The position numbers were made by a program, and so were the translations under genes. A stretch of 64,000 nt of DNA, taken from NCBI RefSeq assembly GCF_900115085.1, contig NZ_FOVF01000003.1:186001-250000 (forward strand), read 5' to 3'. This DNA is from Dokdonella immobilis. GTDB lineage: Bacteria > Pseudomonadota > Gammaproteobacteria > Xanthomonadales > Rhodanobacteraceae. Under the pieces are notes generated by a model. It was not told the DNA's origin and ran no database searches. It worked only from the letters and a program-made list of their open reading frames with translations. Below are positions 8,772 to 18,948 of this stretch, piece after piece (position 1 is the stretch's first letter; each line of letters begins with the position of its first letter).

Positions 8772-10652
8772 TCAGCTTCCGGCTGGCGCCTCGAGGATGA
8801 CGCGGTTCAGCCGCTGCACGAAGGCCGCCGGATCCTCGAGCTGGGCGCCCTCGGCCACCTGGGCCTGCTCGAGCAGGAGCAAGGCCAGATCGCTGGCTCG
8901 GGCGTTGTCGGCCTCCACCTCGAGCCGCTTGACCAGCGCGTGCCCGGGATTGATTTCAAGCACCGGCGCGGAATCCGGCATGTCGTGGCCAGACTGCTTG
9001 AGCACCCGGCGCAGGTGCAGGGCCATGTCGTACTCGTCGAGGACCAGGCACGAGGGCGATTCGGTCAGGCGCCGGCTGACCTTGACGTCACGCACACGCT
9101 CGCCAAGCAGCTCCTTGAGTCGGGCGACCACGGCCGATGCCGCCTCCTCGCTGGCCTTGTGGGCCTCGCTGGCCGCCGCATCGAGCTCGATCTCGCCCTT
9201 GCCGACGTGACGCAGCTTCTTGCCGGCGTATTCGGTCAGGTAGCCCGCCATCCACTCGTCGATGCGATCGGACATCAGCAGTACCTCGACGCCCTGGGCC
9301 TTGAGCGCTTCAAGTTGCGGGCTGCCCTTGGCGGCGGCATAGGAGTCGGCCGTGATGTACCAGATGATCTCCTGCCCGGCCTTCATGCGCCCGATGTAGT
9401 CATCCAGCGAAACGCTGGGCGCCGCACCTTCCGAGTGGGTCGAGGCGAAGCGCAGCAGCTTGGCAATGCGCTCGCGATTGCCGGCGTCCTCGGCGATACC
9501 TTCCTTGAGCACGCTGCCGAAAGCGGACCAGAAGGTCGCATATTTTTCCGCCTCATCGACGGCCAGCTTGTCGAGCAGATCGAGAACACGCTTCGTGCAG
9601 GCGCCACGGATGCGCTCGACCTGGCGATTCTGCTGGAGGATCTCCCGGCTGACATTGAGCGGCAGGTCGTCGGAGTCGACCACGCCGCGGACAAAGCGCA
9701 GGTAGGCCGGCAACAACTGTTCGCTGGCATCCATGATGAAAACCCGGCGGATGTAGAGCTTGAGACCCTTGCGTTCCTCGCGGCCGTTCATGAAGTCGAA
9801 CGGTGCCTTGGCCGGGATGTAGAGCAGCGACGTGAAGTTCTGGTTGCCTTCGACGCGGTTGTGGGTCCACGTCAGGGCGTCGCTGAAATCGTGGCTCAGC
9901 GACTTGTAGAAGTTCTGATAGTCCTCGTCCTTGAGCTCGCTCTTCGGTCGCGTCCACAGGGCCGAGGCCGAGTTTACGGTTTCCCATTCCGCCGTGGCCT
10001 CGCCATCGACGGCCTTCGGCATGCGGATCGGAAATCCGATGTGATCGGAATAGCGCGAGACCAGGCTGCGCAGCTTCCAGGTTTCGAGGAACTCGCTCTC
10101 GTCTGCCTTCAGGTGCAGCGTCACGGTGGTACCGCGCTTCGGCACTTCGACGGATTCAAGGCTGTATTCACCCTGCCCGTCGCTCTCCCAGCGCACGCCG
10201 TCGCTCGCCGAGGTGCCGGCGCGGCGGCTGGTTACGGTGACGCGATCGGCGACCACGAAGGCCGAGTAGAAGCCGACGCCGAATTGACCGATCAGGCGAC
10301 TGTCGGCCTTCTTGTCAGCGGCGAGGGATTCCAGGTAACGGCGCGTGCCGGAACTCGCGATGGTGCCGAGATTGGCGACCAGTTCGTCGCGATCCATGCC
10401 GATGCCGTTGTCGTGGACGCTGAGCGTCCGTGCCGCGGCATCAAAGGACACGTCGATGCGCAGTTCCGCATCGTCCGCCAACCACTCAGGATGGGCCAAC
10501 GCCTCGAAGCGCAGCTTGTCGCAGGCGTCGGAGGCGTTGGAGATCAGCTCGCGAAGGAAGATTTCCTTGTGCGAATACAGCGAATGCGTGACCAGGTGCA
10601 GGACCTGGGCGACTTCAGCTTCGAACTTTCGGGTTTCAGCAGTCGTACTCAT
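8772..10652 (-). CDS. htpG: Molecular chaperone HtpG (Hsp90)
   Basis: The 626-residue protein is bacterial Hsp90, an ATP-driven dimeric chaperone of the cytosol. The N-terminal GHKL ATPase domain shows the helix ELISNASDACDKLRFEAL (catalytic Glu near residue 35), the DNGIGM motif and GQFGVGFYSAF. The middle domain has LPLNVSREILQQN, including the arginine that senses ATP, and the C-terminal dimerisation domain follows to the end. Length matches the family. It has its own transcription unit: the preceding gene is 130 bases away, and a strong hairpin (10745-10780) lies on the upstream side. I see no clear heat-shock promoter. Confidence 0.97.
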   Translation of the reverse strand: MSTTAETRKFEAEVAQVLHLVTHSLYSHKEIFLRELISNASDACDKLRFEALAHPEWLADDAELRIDVSFDAAARTLSVHDNGIGMDRDELVANLGTIASSGTRRYLESLAADKKADSRLIGQFGVGFYSAFVVADRVTVTSRRAGTSASDGVRWESDGQGEYSLESVEVPKRGTTVTLHLKADESEFLETWKLRSLVSRYSDHIGFPIRMPKAVDGEATAEWETVNSASALWTRPKSELKDEDYQNFYKSLSHDFSDALTWTHNRVEGNQNFTSLLYIPAKAPFDFMNGREERKGLKLYIRRVFIMDASEQLLPAYLRFVRGVVDSDDLPLNVSREILQQNRQVERIRGACTKRVLDLLDKLAVDEAEKYATFWSAFGSVLKEGIAEDAGNRERIAKLLRFASTHSEGAAPSVSLDDYIGRMKAGQEIIWYITADSYAAAKGSPQLEALKAQGVEVLLMSDRIDEWMAGYLTEYAGKKLRHVGKGEIELDAAASEAHKASEEAASAVVARLKELLGERVRDVKVSRRLTESPSCLVLDEYDMALHLRRVLKQSGHDMPDSAPVLEINPGHALVKRLEVEADNARASDLALLLLEQAQVAEGAQLEDPAAFVQRLNRVILEAPAGS

Positions 10653-10744
10653 GGGCAGGAATCTCGGGGAGTCTCATCTGCCCTGCTCGGTGGGGGTGGG
10701 CAGCCCGAATTTCAACTGCATCCGGGGCATTTGGCGCTTGCCCC

Positions 10745-10780
10745 AAAAAACAATACGGCCGCCTTGCGGCGGCCGTATTG
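10745..10780 (-). terminator. Intrinsic terminator of the rpsP-rimM-trmD-rplS operon
   Basis: A perfect 13-bp stem (10751-10763 with 10768-10780, sequence CAATACGGCCGCC and its complement) encloses a TTGC loop. On the minus strand it is followed by TTTTTT (AAAAAA at 10745-10750). It lies about 60 bases after the rplS stop. Confidence 0.92.
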
Positions 10781-10841
10781 CGACGAGGAGCACAGACGCG
10801 ACTCAATGCTCCAAGACGGAAATACGCTGGCGCGGTGAACC

Positions 10842-11207
10842 TCAGTCCTGGGCCGCGATCGGCGTGCCCAGATCTTCCTTGATGCGCGCCGCCTTGCCCT
10901 GCAATCCGCGCAGGTAGTACAGCTTGGCGCCACGCACCGAACCGCGACGCTTGACGACGACCGATTCGATGATCGGGCTGTGCGCCTGGAACACACGTTC
11001 GACGCCGGTTCCGTGGGAGATCTTGCGCACCGTGAAAGCAGAGCTGAGGCCGGCGTTCTTCTTGGCGATGACCACGCCTTCATAGGCCTGGACACGCTCG
11101 CGATTGCCTTCCTTGACCTTGACGTTGACCACGACCGTGTCGCCGGGGCTGAACTTCGGCAAGGCGCGGGTGATCTGTTCTGCTTCGAATTGTTGGAGGA
11201 GGTTCAT
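10842..11207 (-). CDS. rplS: 50S ribosomal protein L19
   Basis: L19 sits at the 30S-50S interface. The 121-residue product carries the conserved segments [49 protein letters not shown] and the basic [16 protein letters not shown] end. The ATG at 11207 ([11 protein letters not shown]) aligns with the family N-terminus; an in-frame GTG three codons upstream is less likely. It is the last gene of rpsP-rimM-trmD-rplS, 54 bases after trmD, and is followed by a strong terminator. A short alanine/aspartate C-terminal tail is not conserved. Confidence 0.96.
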   Translation of the reverse strand: MNLLQQFEAEQITRALPKFSPGDTVVVNVKVKEGNRERVQAYEGVVIAKKNAGLSSAFTVRKISHGTGVERVFQAHSPIIESVVVKRRGSVRGAKLYYLRGLQGKAARIKEDLGTPIAAQD

Positions 11208-11261
11208 GGCATTCACCAGTATCGTTGGATTCGTCGTGCAGGTTCGGACAGTTCCGCCCTG

Positions 11262-12011
11262 CTAGCTGTTCGCCGCCCGATGCTCGCGGCGGAATTCATC
11301 GAGCAAGGCGCGCGCTTCGTCGTCCAGACTCACGCGCGCCAGCAAATCAGGGCGCCGCAGCCAGGACCGGCCCAGGGCCTGCTTGCGTCGCCAACGCCGG
11401 ATCATCGCGTGATCACCCGACATCAATATTTCCGGCACGTCACCCAGCGCATCGCTGACCGGGCGTGTGTAGTGCGGGCAATCGAGCAGGCCATCCGTGA
11501 AGGAATCCTGTTCGGCGGACTGCGCATCGTTCAACGCGCCATCCTGTAATCGCCCAACCGCATCGATCACGACCGCCGCCGCCAACTCGCCACCCGAGAG
11601 GACGTAGTCGCCGATGGAAACTTCCTCGTCGACCAGTTTTTCCAGGACACGCTCATCGACGCCTTCGTAGCGACCGCACAGCAGGATCAATCGATCCATG
11701 CGTGCGAATTCCAATACCTTTTCCTGCGTGAGCCGCGCTCCCTGCGGACTCAGATAAACCACTCGTGCCGACTGCGCGGTTGCCGATTTGACGCTTTCGA
11801 TGGCGTCGCGCAAAGGCCCGATCGTCATCAGCATGCCGGGACCGCCGCCAAACGGGCGCCCATCGACCGTGCGATGGTTGTCGGTCGCAAAATCGCGCGG
11901 GTTGCAGGTCGTTACCTGCAGCAAACCACGCTCCTGCGCCCTTCCCACCACGCCGATTCCGGCACAGGAATCGATGAACTCCGGGAACAGCGTGATGACG
12001 TCGATGCGCAT
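11262..12011 (-). CDS. trmD: tRNA (guanine37-N1)-methyltransferase
   Basis: TrmD methylates G37 next to the anticodon using S-adenosylmethionine and prevents +1 frameshifting. The 249-residue protein has the SPOUT trefoil-knot motifs [31 protein letters not shown] and [14 protein letters not shown], plus the N-terminal [12 protein letters not shown] and the RPFGGGPGM loop. It sits in the invariant order rpsP-rimM-trmD-rplS, 26 bases after rimM. Length is normal. Confidence 0.97.
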   Translation of the reverse strand: MRIDVITLFPEFIDSCAGIGVVGRAQERGLLQVTTCNPRDFATDNHRTVDGRPFGGGPGMLMTIGPLRDAIESVKSATAQSARVVYLSPQGARLTQEKVLEFARMDRLILLCGRYEGVDERVLEKLVDEEVSIGDYVLSGGELAAAVVIDAVGRLQDGALNDAQSAEQDSFTDGLLDCPHYTRPVSDALGDVPEILMSGDHAMIRRWRRKQALGRSWLRRPDLLARVSLDDEARALLDEFRREHRAANS

Positions 12012-12037
12012 CGCGCGGATTTCCGAAAGCCTTTGTC

Positions 12038-12553
12038 CTAGAACTCCGGATCCCAGTCGACCGTTACCCGGCCCGCCTCGAAATCCACCGTCTTCACATA
12101 ATCGTCGAGCACGAACGGCAGCAGCCGCTCGCGTTCTCCGTCGCGGACCACCATGACGTCGTTTGCGCCGGTTGCGAGCAGGTGCGAAATCCTGCCCAGA
12201 GCAACGCCGTCGATGGTGACGACTTCGAGTCCTTCGAGGTCGGTCCAGTAATATTCGCCGGGCTTCGGTTCGGGAAGAACTGAACGCCTGACCTTGATCT
12301 CGCTGCCGACCAGGCTCGCAGCGCGATCCCGGTCGGTTATTTCAGGCAGCGTCGCAACGATGCCCTTACCTTGTTCCCTGCCGCGACAACCGGAAATCTC
12401 GCTATTCCCGGTCGTCGTGCTCAGCAGCCAGGGCTGGTAGCGGAATATTCGCGTGCGAGGTTCGGTGTAGGACTCGAGTTTGACCTCGCCCGAAACACCG
12501 TGGAGCCCGACGATCCTGCCTACCAGGATCCACCGGTCACCCGCCGCGGTCAC
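12038..12553 (-). CDS. rimM: Ribosome maturation factor RimM
   Basis: RimM assists maturation of the 30S head by binding S19. The 171-residue product has the N-terminal RimM barrel ([18 protein letters not shown], residues ~10-28) and the C-terminal PRC-barrel ([35 protein letters not shown]). I place the start at a GTG (12553) because it lies just before the conserved domain and overlaps the rpsP stop (GTGA), as in many relatives. The open frame extends upstream through rpsP in another reading, which is not coding. Confidence 0.93.
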   Translation of the reverse strand: MTAAGDRWILVGRIVGLHGVSGEVKLESYTEPRTRIFRYQPWLLSTTTGNSEISGCRGREQGKGIVATLPEITDRDRAASLVGSEIKVRRSVLPEPKPGEYYWTDLEGLEVVTIDGVALGRISHLLATGANDVMVVRDGERERLLPFVLDDYVKTVDFEAGRVTVDWDPEF

Positions 12554-12810
12554 GCCGCCGCTGCAGCCTGCTTGGATGCCGCCTTGTACAGCGCCTTGAC
12601 CTTTTCGGTCAGCTGCGCGCCCTTCTCGACCCAGTGCTTGACGCGCTCGGTGTCGAGCTGGAGCTTGACGTCCTGGCCGGCGGCGATCGGGTTGTAGAAC
12701 CCGACGCGCTCGATGTTGCGACCATCGCGCGCATCGCGCTGGTCGGCCACGACGATGTGGTAAAACGGGCGCTTCTTCGCGCCGCCACGTGAAAGGCGAA
12801 TCTTGACCAT
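12550..12810 (-). CDS. rpsP: 30S ribosomal protein S16
   Basis: The 86-residue product begins [20 protein letters not shown], the family N-terminus, and contains the conserved RVGFYNP segment. S16 stabilises the 30S body. The C-terminus ends in a short polyalanine tail. It is the first gene of the rpsP-rimM-trmD-rplS operon. A candidate promoter lies 75-105 bases upstream, and the untranslated leader holds a small hairpin (CCGGCG/CGCCGG, 12838-12853). Confidence 0.97.
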   Translation of the reverse strand: MVKIRLSRGGAKKRPFYHIVVADQRDARDGRNIERVGFYNPIAAGQDVKLQLDTERVKHWVEKGAQLTEKVKALYKAASKQAAAAA

Positions 12811-12885
12811 GGTATCTCTCTGATATTGCTGAAGTTTCCGGCGCGCACGCCGGGTAACTACCGGGTCGGGCCAAGGGAGCCGCGC

Positions 12886-12914
12886 ATTCTAGCGGATTTG
12901 CAGGAAAATGAAAG
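12886..12914 (-). promoter_or_regulatory. Candidate promoter of the rpsP operon
   Basis: On the minus strand, CTTTCA (12914-12909) and TAGAAT (12891-12886) are separated by 17 bases. The -10 is preceded by GC rather than TG. It lies about 75 bases upstream of rpsP, leaving a leader with a short hairpin. The match to the -35 consensus is moderate. Confidence 0.5.
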
Positions 12915-13032
12915 CCCTGCAAGCATTTACACGGGGGCCACAGAGACGGTGGTTCAGCGGCTGCGCAATCCGATGCCGCTCAAGGATCCTGCGCGGGTAG
13001 CAGCCCAGGCATGATCCGGGTTCCTTCCATCC

Positions 13033-13066
13033 AAAAGGAAAGGGGCTGAAGAATCAGCCCCTTTCC
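13033..13066 (-). terminator. Intrinsic terminator
   Basis: GGAAAGGGGCTGA (13037-13049) and its complement (13054-13066) form a 13-bp stem with a four-base loop. On the minus strand it is followed by TTTT. It lies about 40 bases after the stop of the secreted-protein gene at 13105, and the symmetric stem could also act on the plus strand. Confidence 0.85.
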
Positions 13067-13104
13067 CAAGCGCAAAGCACTGTTTTGCGACGGAAATCGC
13101 CAGC

Positions 13105-13707
13105 TTAGTCGACGGAGAAACTCTGCAGGGAGACTGGCGTGGTTCCAGCCGTGATCCCGGCGCCCGAATCCTCATAGCAATAGGAGACGATCGTTGCCGG
13201 AAATCCGGTAGGCGCGGTCGTATCGAGCTGAATCCACCCGTAGTTGACCGCTGCTGCCGTTTCGTTGAAGAAGCGGACGCCAAGATAATTGCCAGTCGAG
13301 CCCGCGAGCCAGTTCACGTAGGGCCCAGCGCCGCCGCCACCCGAACTAACCAGGAACGTCGACGAACCGTCGATCAGGGCGCCGGAGTTAAGAACCGCAT
13401 AGTTGGTGCCGGTTCCGTCAGCGACGCCACCAAAGCTACTGGCGGGTGACGACGGCCAGAAGAAGAACAGCGTTCCACCAGTCGAGTACATGTTGACGTC
13501 CCAACCTGCGTTGGCGCCGCCGGAGGTTGCACCCACGCCCGTCACGAGGTTGTAGTAGACACCATCGATGTTCTCGGGAACCGACACGTTGCTTCCCGGG
13601 CCGCAAACGACTGCCGCGAGGGCGCTGGTGGACGCCGTGGTTGCCGAGGCCAGCAAGATGGCCGCGATCACCGCAGATTTTTCGAATCGAGATTTTTTCA
13701 TGCTCAT
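13105..13707 (-). CDS. Secreted hypothetical protein, 200 aa
   Basis: The protein has an N-terminal basic segment and hydrophobic core (AVIAAILLASATTASTSALA) that reads as a Sec signal peptide with cleavage near ALA. The mature part is Gly/Ser/Thr-rich with beta-type character, one conserved-looking VYYNLVTG element, and cysteines near each end that could pair. It ends in the sequence LQSFSVD. I do not recognise a named family; it resembles autonomous secreted beta-sandwich proteins. It stands alone, with its own terminator downstream and a ~440-base gene-free stretch upstream. Confidence 0.7.
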   Translation of the reverse strand: MSMKKSRFEKSAVIAAILLASATTASTSALAAVVCGPGSNVSVPENIDGVYYNLVTGVGATSGGANAGWDVNMYSTGGTLFFFWPSSPASSFGGVADGTGTNYAVLNSGALIDGSSTFLVSSGGGGAGPYVNWLAGSTGNYLGVRFFNETAAAVNYGWIQLDTTAPTGFPATIVSYCYEDSGAGITAGTTPVSLQSFSVD

Positions 13708-14145
13708 CGGCTTTCAAACCCTCCAGAAATTGGACACTTACAGGAAATATTTGAACTCAAATTGACTGAACGACGGCGATCAAGATGAAGCCGCGACTCG
13801 ATTCGCGCCAGTTTTCAGGTCCCCTCGTGGAAGACAATACCATCTTGAGCCCTGCAAGCAACAGGCACCCGCCTGGATGCTTTTCAGTGCCCAATCTCTC
13901 CACGCCGGCGAAGCCTTCCCCATAGACAGGCCGCACCTCTCTTGATCATACCATCGGAACAGGGCAAGTGACACTCGATGAGCCGGCTCCCGTCGATCTC
14001 GAACCATCGATCGACAGAAGTGCGCCATCATCATCGGAACGGAATGACGACGGGGCCGAGCGCATCGCGAACATCGCCCGCCATAGGCAGGATGGCGTGT
14101 TGAAAACGGTCGCTGCCCGGTGCCGGGATCCTGCAGGCGGCGTGG
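13708..14145. other. Intergenic region, no gene seen
   Basis: About 440 bases between the secreted-protein gene and the ffh stop. Short open frames occur (for example a minus-strand frame around 13780-14034), but they have no family-like sequence or ribosome binding site. It presumably includes the promoter of the secreted-protein gene. I see no repeat or RNA structure that I can support. Confidence 0.4.
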
Positions 14146-15519
<1,374 letters not shown>

Positions 15520-15552
15520 GGGCGGGGAATGTCGGCGGAAACGTAGCCTTCA

Positions 15553-15561
15553 AGTATATCA
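15553..15561 (-). promoter_or_regulatory. Extended -10 promoter element of ffh
   Basis: Minus-strand TGATATACT is a near-perfect extended -10 (TGnTATACT) placed about 34 bases before the ffh start codon. The region 17 bases further upstream (CCTTCC) is a poor -35, which is consistent with an extended -10 promoter. Confidence 0.6.
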
Positions 15562-15660
15562 GCGCGCCCGCATCCGGAAGGCTCGCGTTTCAGGCGAAGC
15601 ACAGATCCTGCACCGGGGCACACGTTTCCGCCAGTCGACGGCTGTGCCAAACTTGAACGC

Positions 15661-16461
15661 ATGCCTACCGCACTGCTGAGCCTGTTCGCGATCGCAGACT
15701 ACCTGATCGCGGCCGTCGTCCTTGCCTTGCCGATCGCCCGCCTGCCGGCGCCGGCCCGCGGCATCGGCCTCGCCCTGGCGACACTCGCCGTGCTCGTGCA
15801 TGGCACGCTGATGTTCGGAATGCATCGTGGCGGACTTGACCTGCACTTTTTCGCTTCGCTGTCGCTGGCGGCTTTCGGCATTGCCGCGCTGACCCTGATC
15901 GTCAACCTGGTCCGGCCAGTCGCAGCGCTTGGCGTGCTGGTCTTTCCGGTCGCCGCGCTGCTGCTCTGCCTCGACGTCTTCTACGCCCCGGCCACGGTCG
16001 CCCAGCCGATGGAGTGGCAGATCAAGCTGCATGTGAGTTTCGCCCTGCTCGCCTACAGCCTGCTCAGCATTGCCGCCCTGCTGGCGATCCTGCTGGCCCT
16101 TCAGGAGCGCGCGTTGCGGCGGCGCCGGATCGACTCGGGCCTGATCCGCGCCCTGCCCCCGCTGACCATGACCGAATCGCTGCTGTTCCGCCTGATCGGG
16201 GTCGGCTTCGTCTTCCTGACCCTGACCCTGGTCAGCGGCGTGCTCTTCGTCGACGACCTGTTTGCCCAGCATCTGGCCCACAAGACGATCCTCTCGATCG
16301 CGTCCTGGCTGGTGTTCGGCATCCTGTTGTTCGGTCGCTGGCGCTGGGGCTGGCGCGGCAATCGCGCGGTGCGCCTGACCCTGATCGGCATGAGCGTCCT
16401 GCTACTGGCGTTCTTCGGCAGCAAGTTCGTGCTCGAGATGATCCTGCATCGCCCGCTCTGA
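15661..16461 (+). CDS. ypjD: Inner-membrane protein YpjD, CcsA/HemX-like
   Basis: The 266-residue protein is almost entirely membrane-embedded, with about eight hydrophobic helices. The C-terminal half matches the cytochrome c assembly (CcsA/CcmC) family: a conserved MEWQIKLHVSFALLAYSLL helix, FRLIGVGFVFLTLTLVSG and the HKTILSIASWLVFGILLFGRW segment, with histidines that could bind haem. Its position divergent from ffh is the standard one for ypjD. The precise function of YpjD is not established. It starts at ATG 15661, about 140 bases from the ffh start. Confidence 0.88.
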   Translation: MPTALLSLFAIADYLIAAVVLALPIARLPAPARGIGLALATLAVLVHGTLMFGMHRGGLDLHFFASLSLAAFGIAALTLIVNLVRPVAALGVLVFPVAALLLCLDVFYAPATVAQPMEWQIKLHVSFALLAYSLLSIAALLAILLALQERALRRRRIDSGLIRALPPLTMTESLLFRLIGVGFVFLTLTLVSGVLFVDDLFAQHLAHKTILSIASWLVFGILLFGRWRWGWRGNRAVRLTLIGMSVLLLAFFGSKFVLEMILHRPL

Positions 16462-16478
16462 GCGGCGCTGACCGGAAA

Positions 16479-17864
16479 CTAGAGTTCGGAAGTCGCCGAG
16501 AGCGCGTCGCCGAGACGATCAACCGCGATGATCGCGAGTTTTCCGATATGCGATTTCTTCGGCGCATTGGCCTTCGGCACGATCGCATGCAGGAAGCCAT
16601 GCGTGGCAGCCTCGCGCAGCCGTTCCTCGCCATTCGGCACCGGCCGGATCTCCCCGGACAGTCCCACTTCGCCGAAGGCCACGAGCTTTTCCGGCAGGGC
16701 GCGATCGCGAAAGCTCGACAGCACGGCCAGCAGCACCGGCAGGTCGGCCGCGGTCTCCTGCACGCGAATGCCGCCGACCACGTTGACGAAGACGTCCTGG
16801 TCGTAGACCGCCGCGCCGCCATGACGGTGCAGGACCGCAAGCAGCATGGCCAGCCGGTTCTGCTCGAGCCCGAGGGCGACACGTCGCGGATTGGCAAGGG
16901 GCGAGGCATCGACCAGCGCCTGCACCTCGACCAGCAGTGGTCGCGTGCCCTCGCGTGTCACCATGACCGCGCTGCCTGGAGTCGGTTGCGCGTGCGAGGA
17001 CAGGAAGATTGCCGAAGGATTCGGAACCTCCTTGAGTCCGCCTTCGGACATGGCGAACACGCCGAGTTCATTGACCGCGCCGAAGCGGTTCTTGAACGCC
17101 CTCAGGATGCGGAAGCGGCTGCCTGATTCGCCTTCGAAGTAGAGCACTGCATCGACCATGTGTTCGAGCACGCGCGGACCGGCGATGCCGCCTTCCTTGG
17201 TCACGTGGCCGACCAGGAACACGCTGGTGCCGGTCTCCTTGGCGAAGCGGACCAGTCGCGCCGCCGATTCGCGCACCTGGCTGACCGAGCCCGGCGCCGC
17301 AGTCAGTTGTTCGGTCCAGATGGTCTGGATCGAGTCGATGATGAGGACTTCCGGCTTGCTGTTCGCCGCCTCGGCGAGGATGCGCTCGATCGAGGTTTCG
17401 GCCAGTGCTGCGAGGCCGTCGAGAGACAGGCCCAGCCGACGGCCACGAGCGGCGACCTGGGCCAGGCTCTCTTCGCCGGTCACGTACAGCCCGCGCATGC
17501 GTTGACCGATCGTCCCGAGCATCTGCAGCAGCAGGGTCGACTTGCCGATCCCGGGGTCGCCGCCGATCAGGACCACCGAACCGCCGACCAGGCCACCGCC
17601 GAGCACGCGGTCGAGTTCGCCGATACCGGTGGCGTTGCGCTGGTCCGCCTCGGCAGCGATAGATGCGAGTTGGGTCACCCGGGCAGTGTCGACGGACCCG
17701 GCATAGCCGCCTCGACGACCCGCCGGCGCATTCGACCGTGTCGCCGGCTCCAGCACGATTTCAGACAGACTGTTCCATACCCCGCATTCGGTGCACTGTC
17801 CCTGCCACTTCGAATGCTCGGCGCCGCATTCGGCGCAGACATAGGCGGTCCTGGCCTTGGCCAT
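16479..17864 (-). CDS. radA: DNA repair protein RadA
   Basis: RadA is a RecA-like branch-migration ATPase that helps process recombination intermediates. The 461-residue protein has an N-terminal zinc finger (Cys10, Cys13, Cys24, Cys27), the Walker A motif GGDPGIGKST (101-110), the RadA-specific KNRFG motif (about residue 258) and a Lon-protease-like C-terminal domain. It is the last gene of dnaB-alr-radA; the start lies one base beyond the alr stop, so translation is probably coupled. Confidence 0.96.
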   Translation of the reverse strand: MAKARTAYVCAECGAEHSKWQGQCTECGVWNSLSEIVLEPATRSNAPAGRRGGYAGSVDTARVTQLASIAAEADQRNATGIGELDRVLGGGLVGGSVVLIGGDPGIGKSTLLLQMLGTIGQRMRGLYVTGEESLAQVAARGRRLGLSLDGLAALAETSIERILAEAANSKPEVLIIDSIQTIWTEQLTAAPGSVSQVRESAARLVRFAKETGTSVFLVGHVTKEGGIAGPRVLEHMVDAVLYFEGESGSRFRILRAFKNRFGAVNELGVFAMSEGGLKEVPNPSAIFLSSHAQPTPGSAVMVTREGTRPLLVEVQALVDASPLANPRRVALGLEQNRLAMLLAVLHRHGGAAVYDQDVFVNVVGGIRVQETAADLPVLLAVLSSFRDRALPEKLVAFGEVGLSGEIRPVPNGEERLREAATHGFLHAIVPKANAPKKSHIGKLAIIAVDRLGDALSATSEL

Positions 17865-17865
17865 C

Positions 17866-18948
17866 TCAGTTCGGGTCCTCGAGGAAGCGGACCCGGCGGG
17901 TCATGCCGCAGACCAGTTCATAACCGATCGAGCCAGCCCGCGACGCGATCTCCTCGACCGGCAGATCCTTGCCCCAGAGGATGACCGCATCGCCGACCCT
18001 CGCATCGCCGTGCTTGCGCAGGTCGATCGTTATCAGGTCCATCGAGACGCGACCGATCAGCGGAGCGCGCCGCCCGTTCAGCAGTACTGGCGTGCCGGCG
18101 CTGGCCGAGCGCGGATAGCCGTCGCCGTAGCCGATCTGGACCACGCCGACGTCCATGTCCTCGGGACAGGTCCAGCTCGCCGCATAGCCGATCGACTCGC
18201 CCCGGCCAATGCGGTTGATCGCGATCAGCTTGCTCGACAGGGTCATCGCCGGGCGGAAGCCGAAGTCCTCGCCGGTGCGGCCTTCGACGACGGAAATGCC
18301 GTACAGCAAGCCGCCCGGACGCACCCAATGGCCGCGCGCTTGCGGCCAGCCCAGCAGTCCTGCCGAGTTGGACAGGGAAAGAGGCCCCGGAAACTCCGAC
18401 GCGATGCGCTCGAAGCATTCGATCTGGGCCGTGGTCTGCGTGTCGCCGAAGACATCGGAGTTGGCGAAGTGGGTCATCAGGCCGATGTCCGCGTCGACAT
18501 TCGGCAGGGCCAGCAATCGTGCATGCGCGGCGGCGACCTGTTCGGGCGGAAACCCGAGTCGGTGCATGCCGGTGTCGATCTTCAGCCAGACCTTGAGCGG
18601 GCGCGGATCGGGGTCGGCTTCGAGCCAATCGATCTGGCTGCGATGGTGGATCGCCGACTCGAGACCGAGGCGATGCATCTCGGCGATATCGGCCGCTTCG
18701 TCGATACCCGACAAGACCACGATGCGACGGGCGACGCCGGCCGCACGCAGGCGCTGTCCGTCGGCGATGCAGGCGACACCGAACGCATCGGCTTCGTCGA
18801 AGGCACGGGCCACGCGTTCGAGCCCGTGACCGTAGCCGTCGGCCTTGACCACGGCCATGACCCGGGCCGGTCGGGCCAGGTCGCGCGAGCGCCGGAGATT
18901 GTCGCGTAGCGCACCGAGATGGATGGTCGCGCTGGTCGCCCGGCTCAC
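17866..18948 (-). CDS. alr: Alanine racemase
   Basis: Alr interconverts L- and D-alanine for peptidoglycan synthesis. The 360-residue protein has the PLP lysine Lys35 in VVKADGYGHG at the end of the first barrel strand, and the C-terminal catalytic-tyrosine region (ESIGYAASW, VQIGYGDGYPR, GRVSMDLITID). Translation begins at a GTG that overlaps the dnaB stop (GTGA). The dnaB-alr neighbourhood is common in gammaproteobacteria. Length is normal. Confidence 0.96.
   Translation of the reverse strand: MSRATSATIHLGALRDNLRRSRDLARPARVMAVVKADGYGHGLERVARAFDEADAFGVACIADGQRLRAAGVARRIVVLSGIDEAADIAEMHRLGLESAIHHRSQIDWLEADPDPRPLKVWLKIDTGMHRLGFPPEQVAAAHARLLALPNVDADIGLMTHFANSDVFGDTQTTAQIECFERIASEFPGPLSLSNSAGLLGWPQARGHWVRPGGLLYGISVVEGRTGEDFGFRPAMTLSSKLIAINRIGRGESIGYAASWTCPEDMDVGVVQIGYGDGYPRSASAGTPVLLNGRRAPLIGRVSMDLITIDLRKHGDARVGDAVILWGKDLPVEEIASRAGSIGYELVCGMTRRVRFLEDPN

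Noticed and set aside
7512-10838. Very long plus-strand open frame opposite the aminotransferase and htpG
   Set aside because: It runs antisense to two certain genes and has no recognisable protein sequence; such frames are expected in GC-rich coding DNA.
13780-14034. Short minus-strand frame between the secreted-protein gene and ffh
   Set aside because: Irregular composition and no start signal; it looks like a chance frame.
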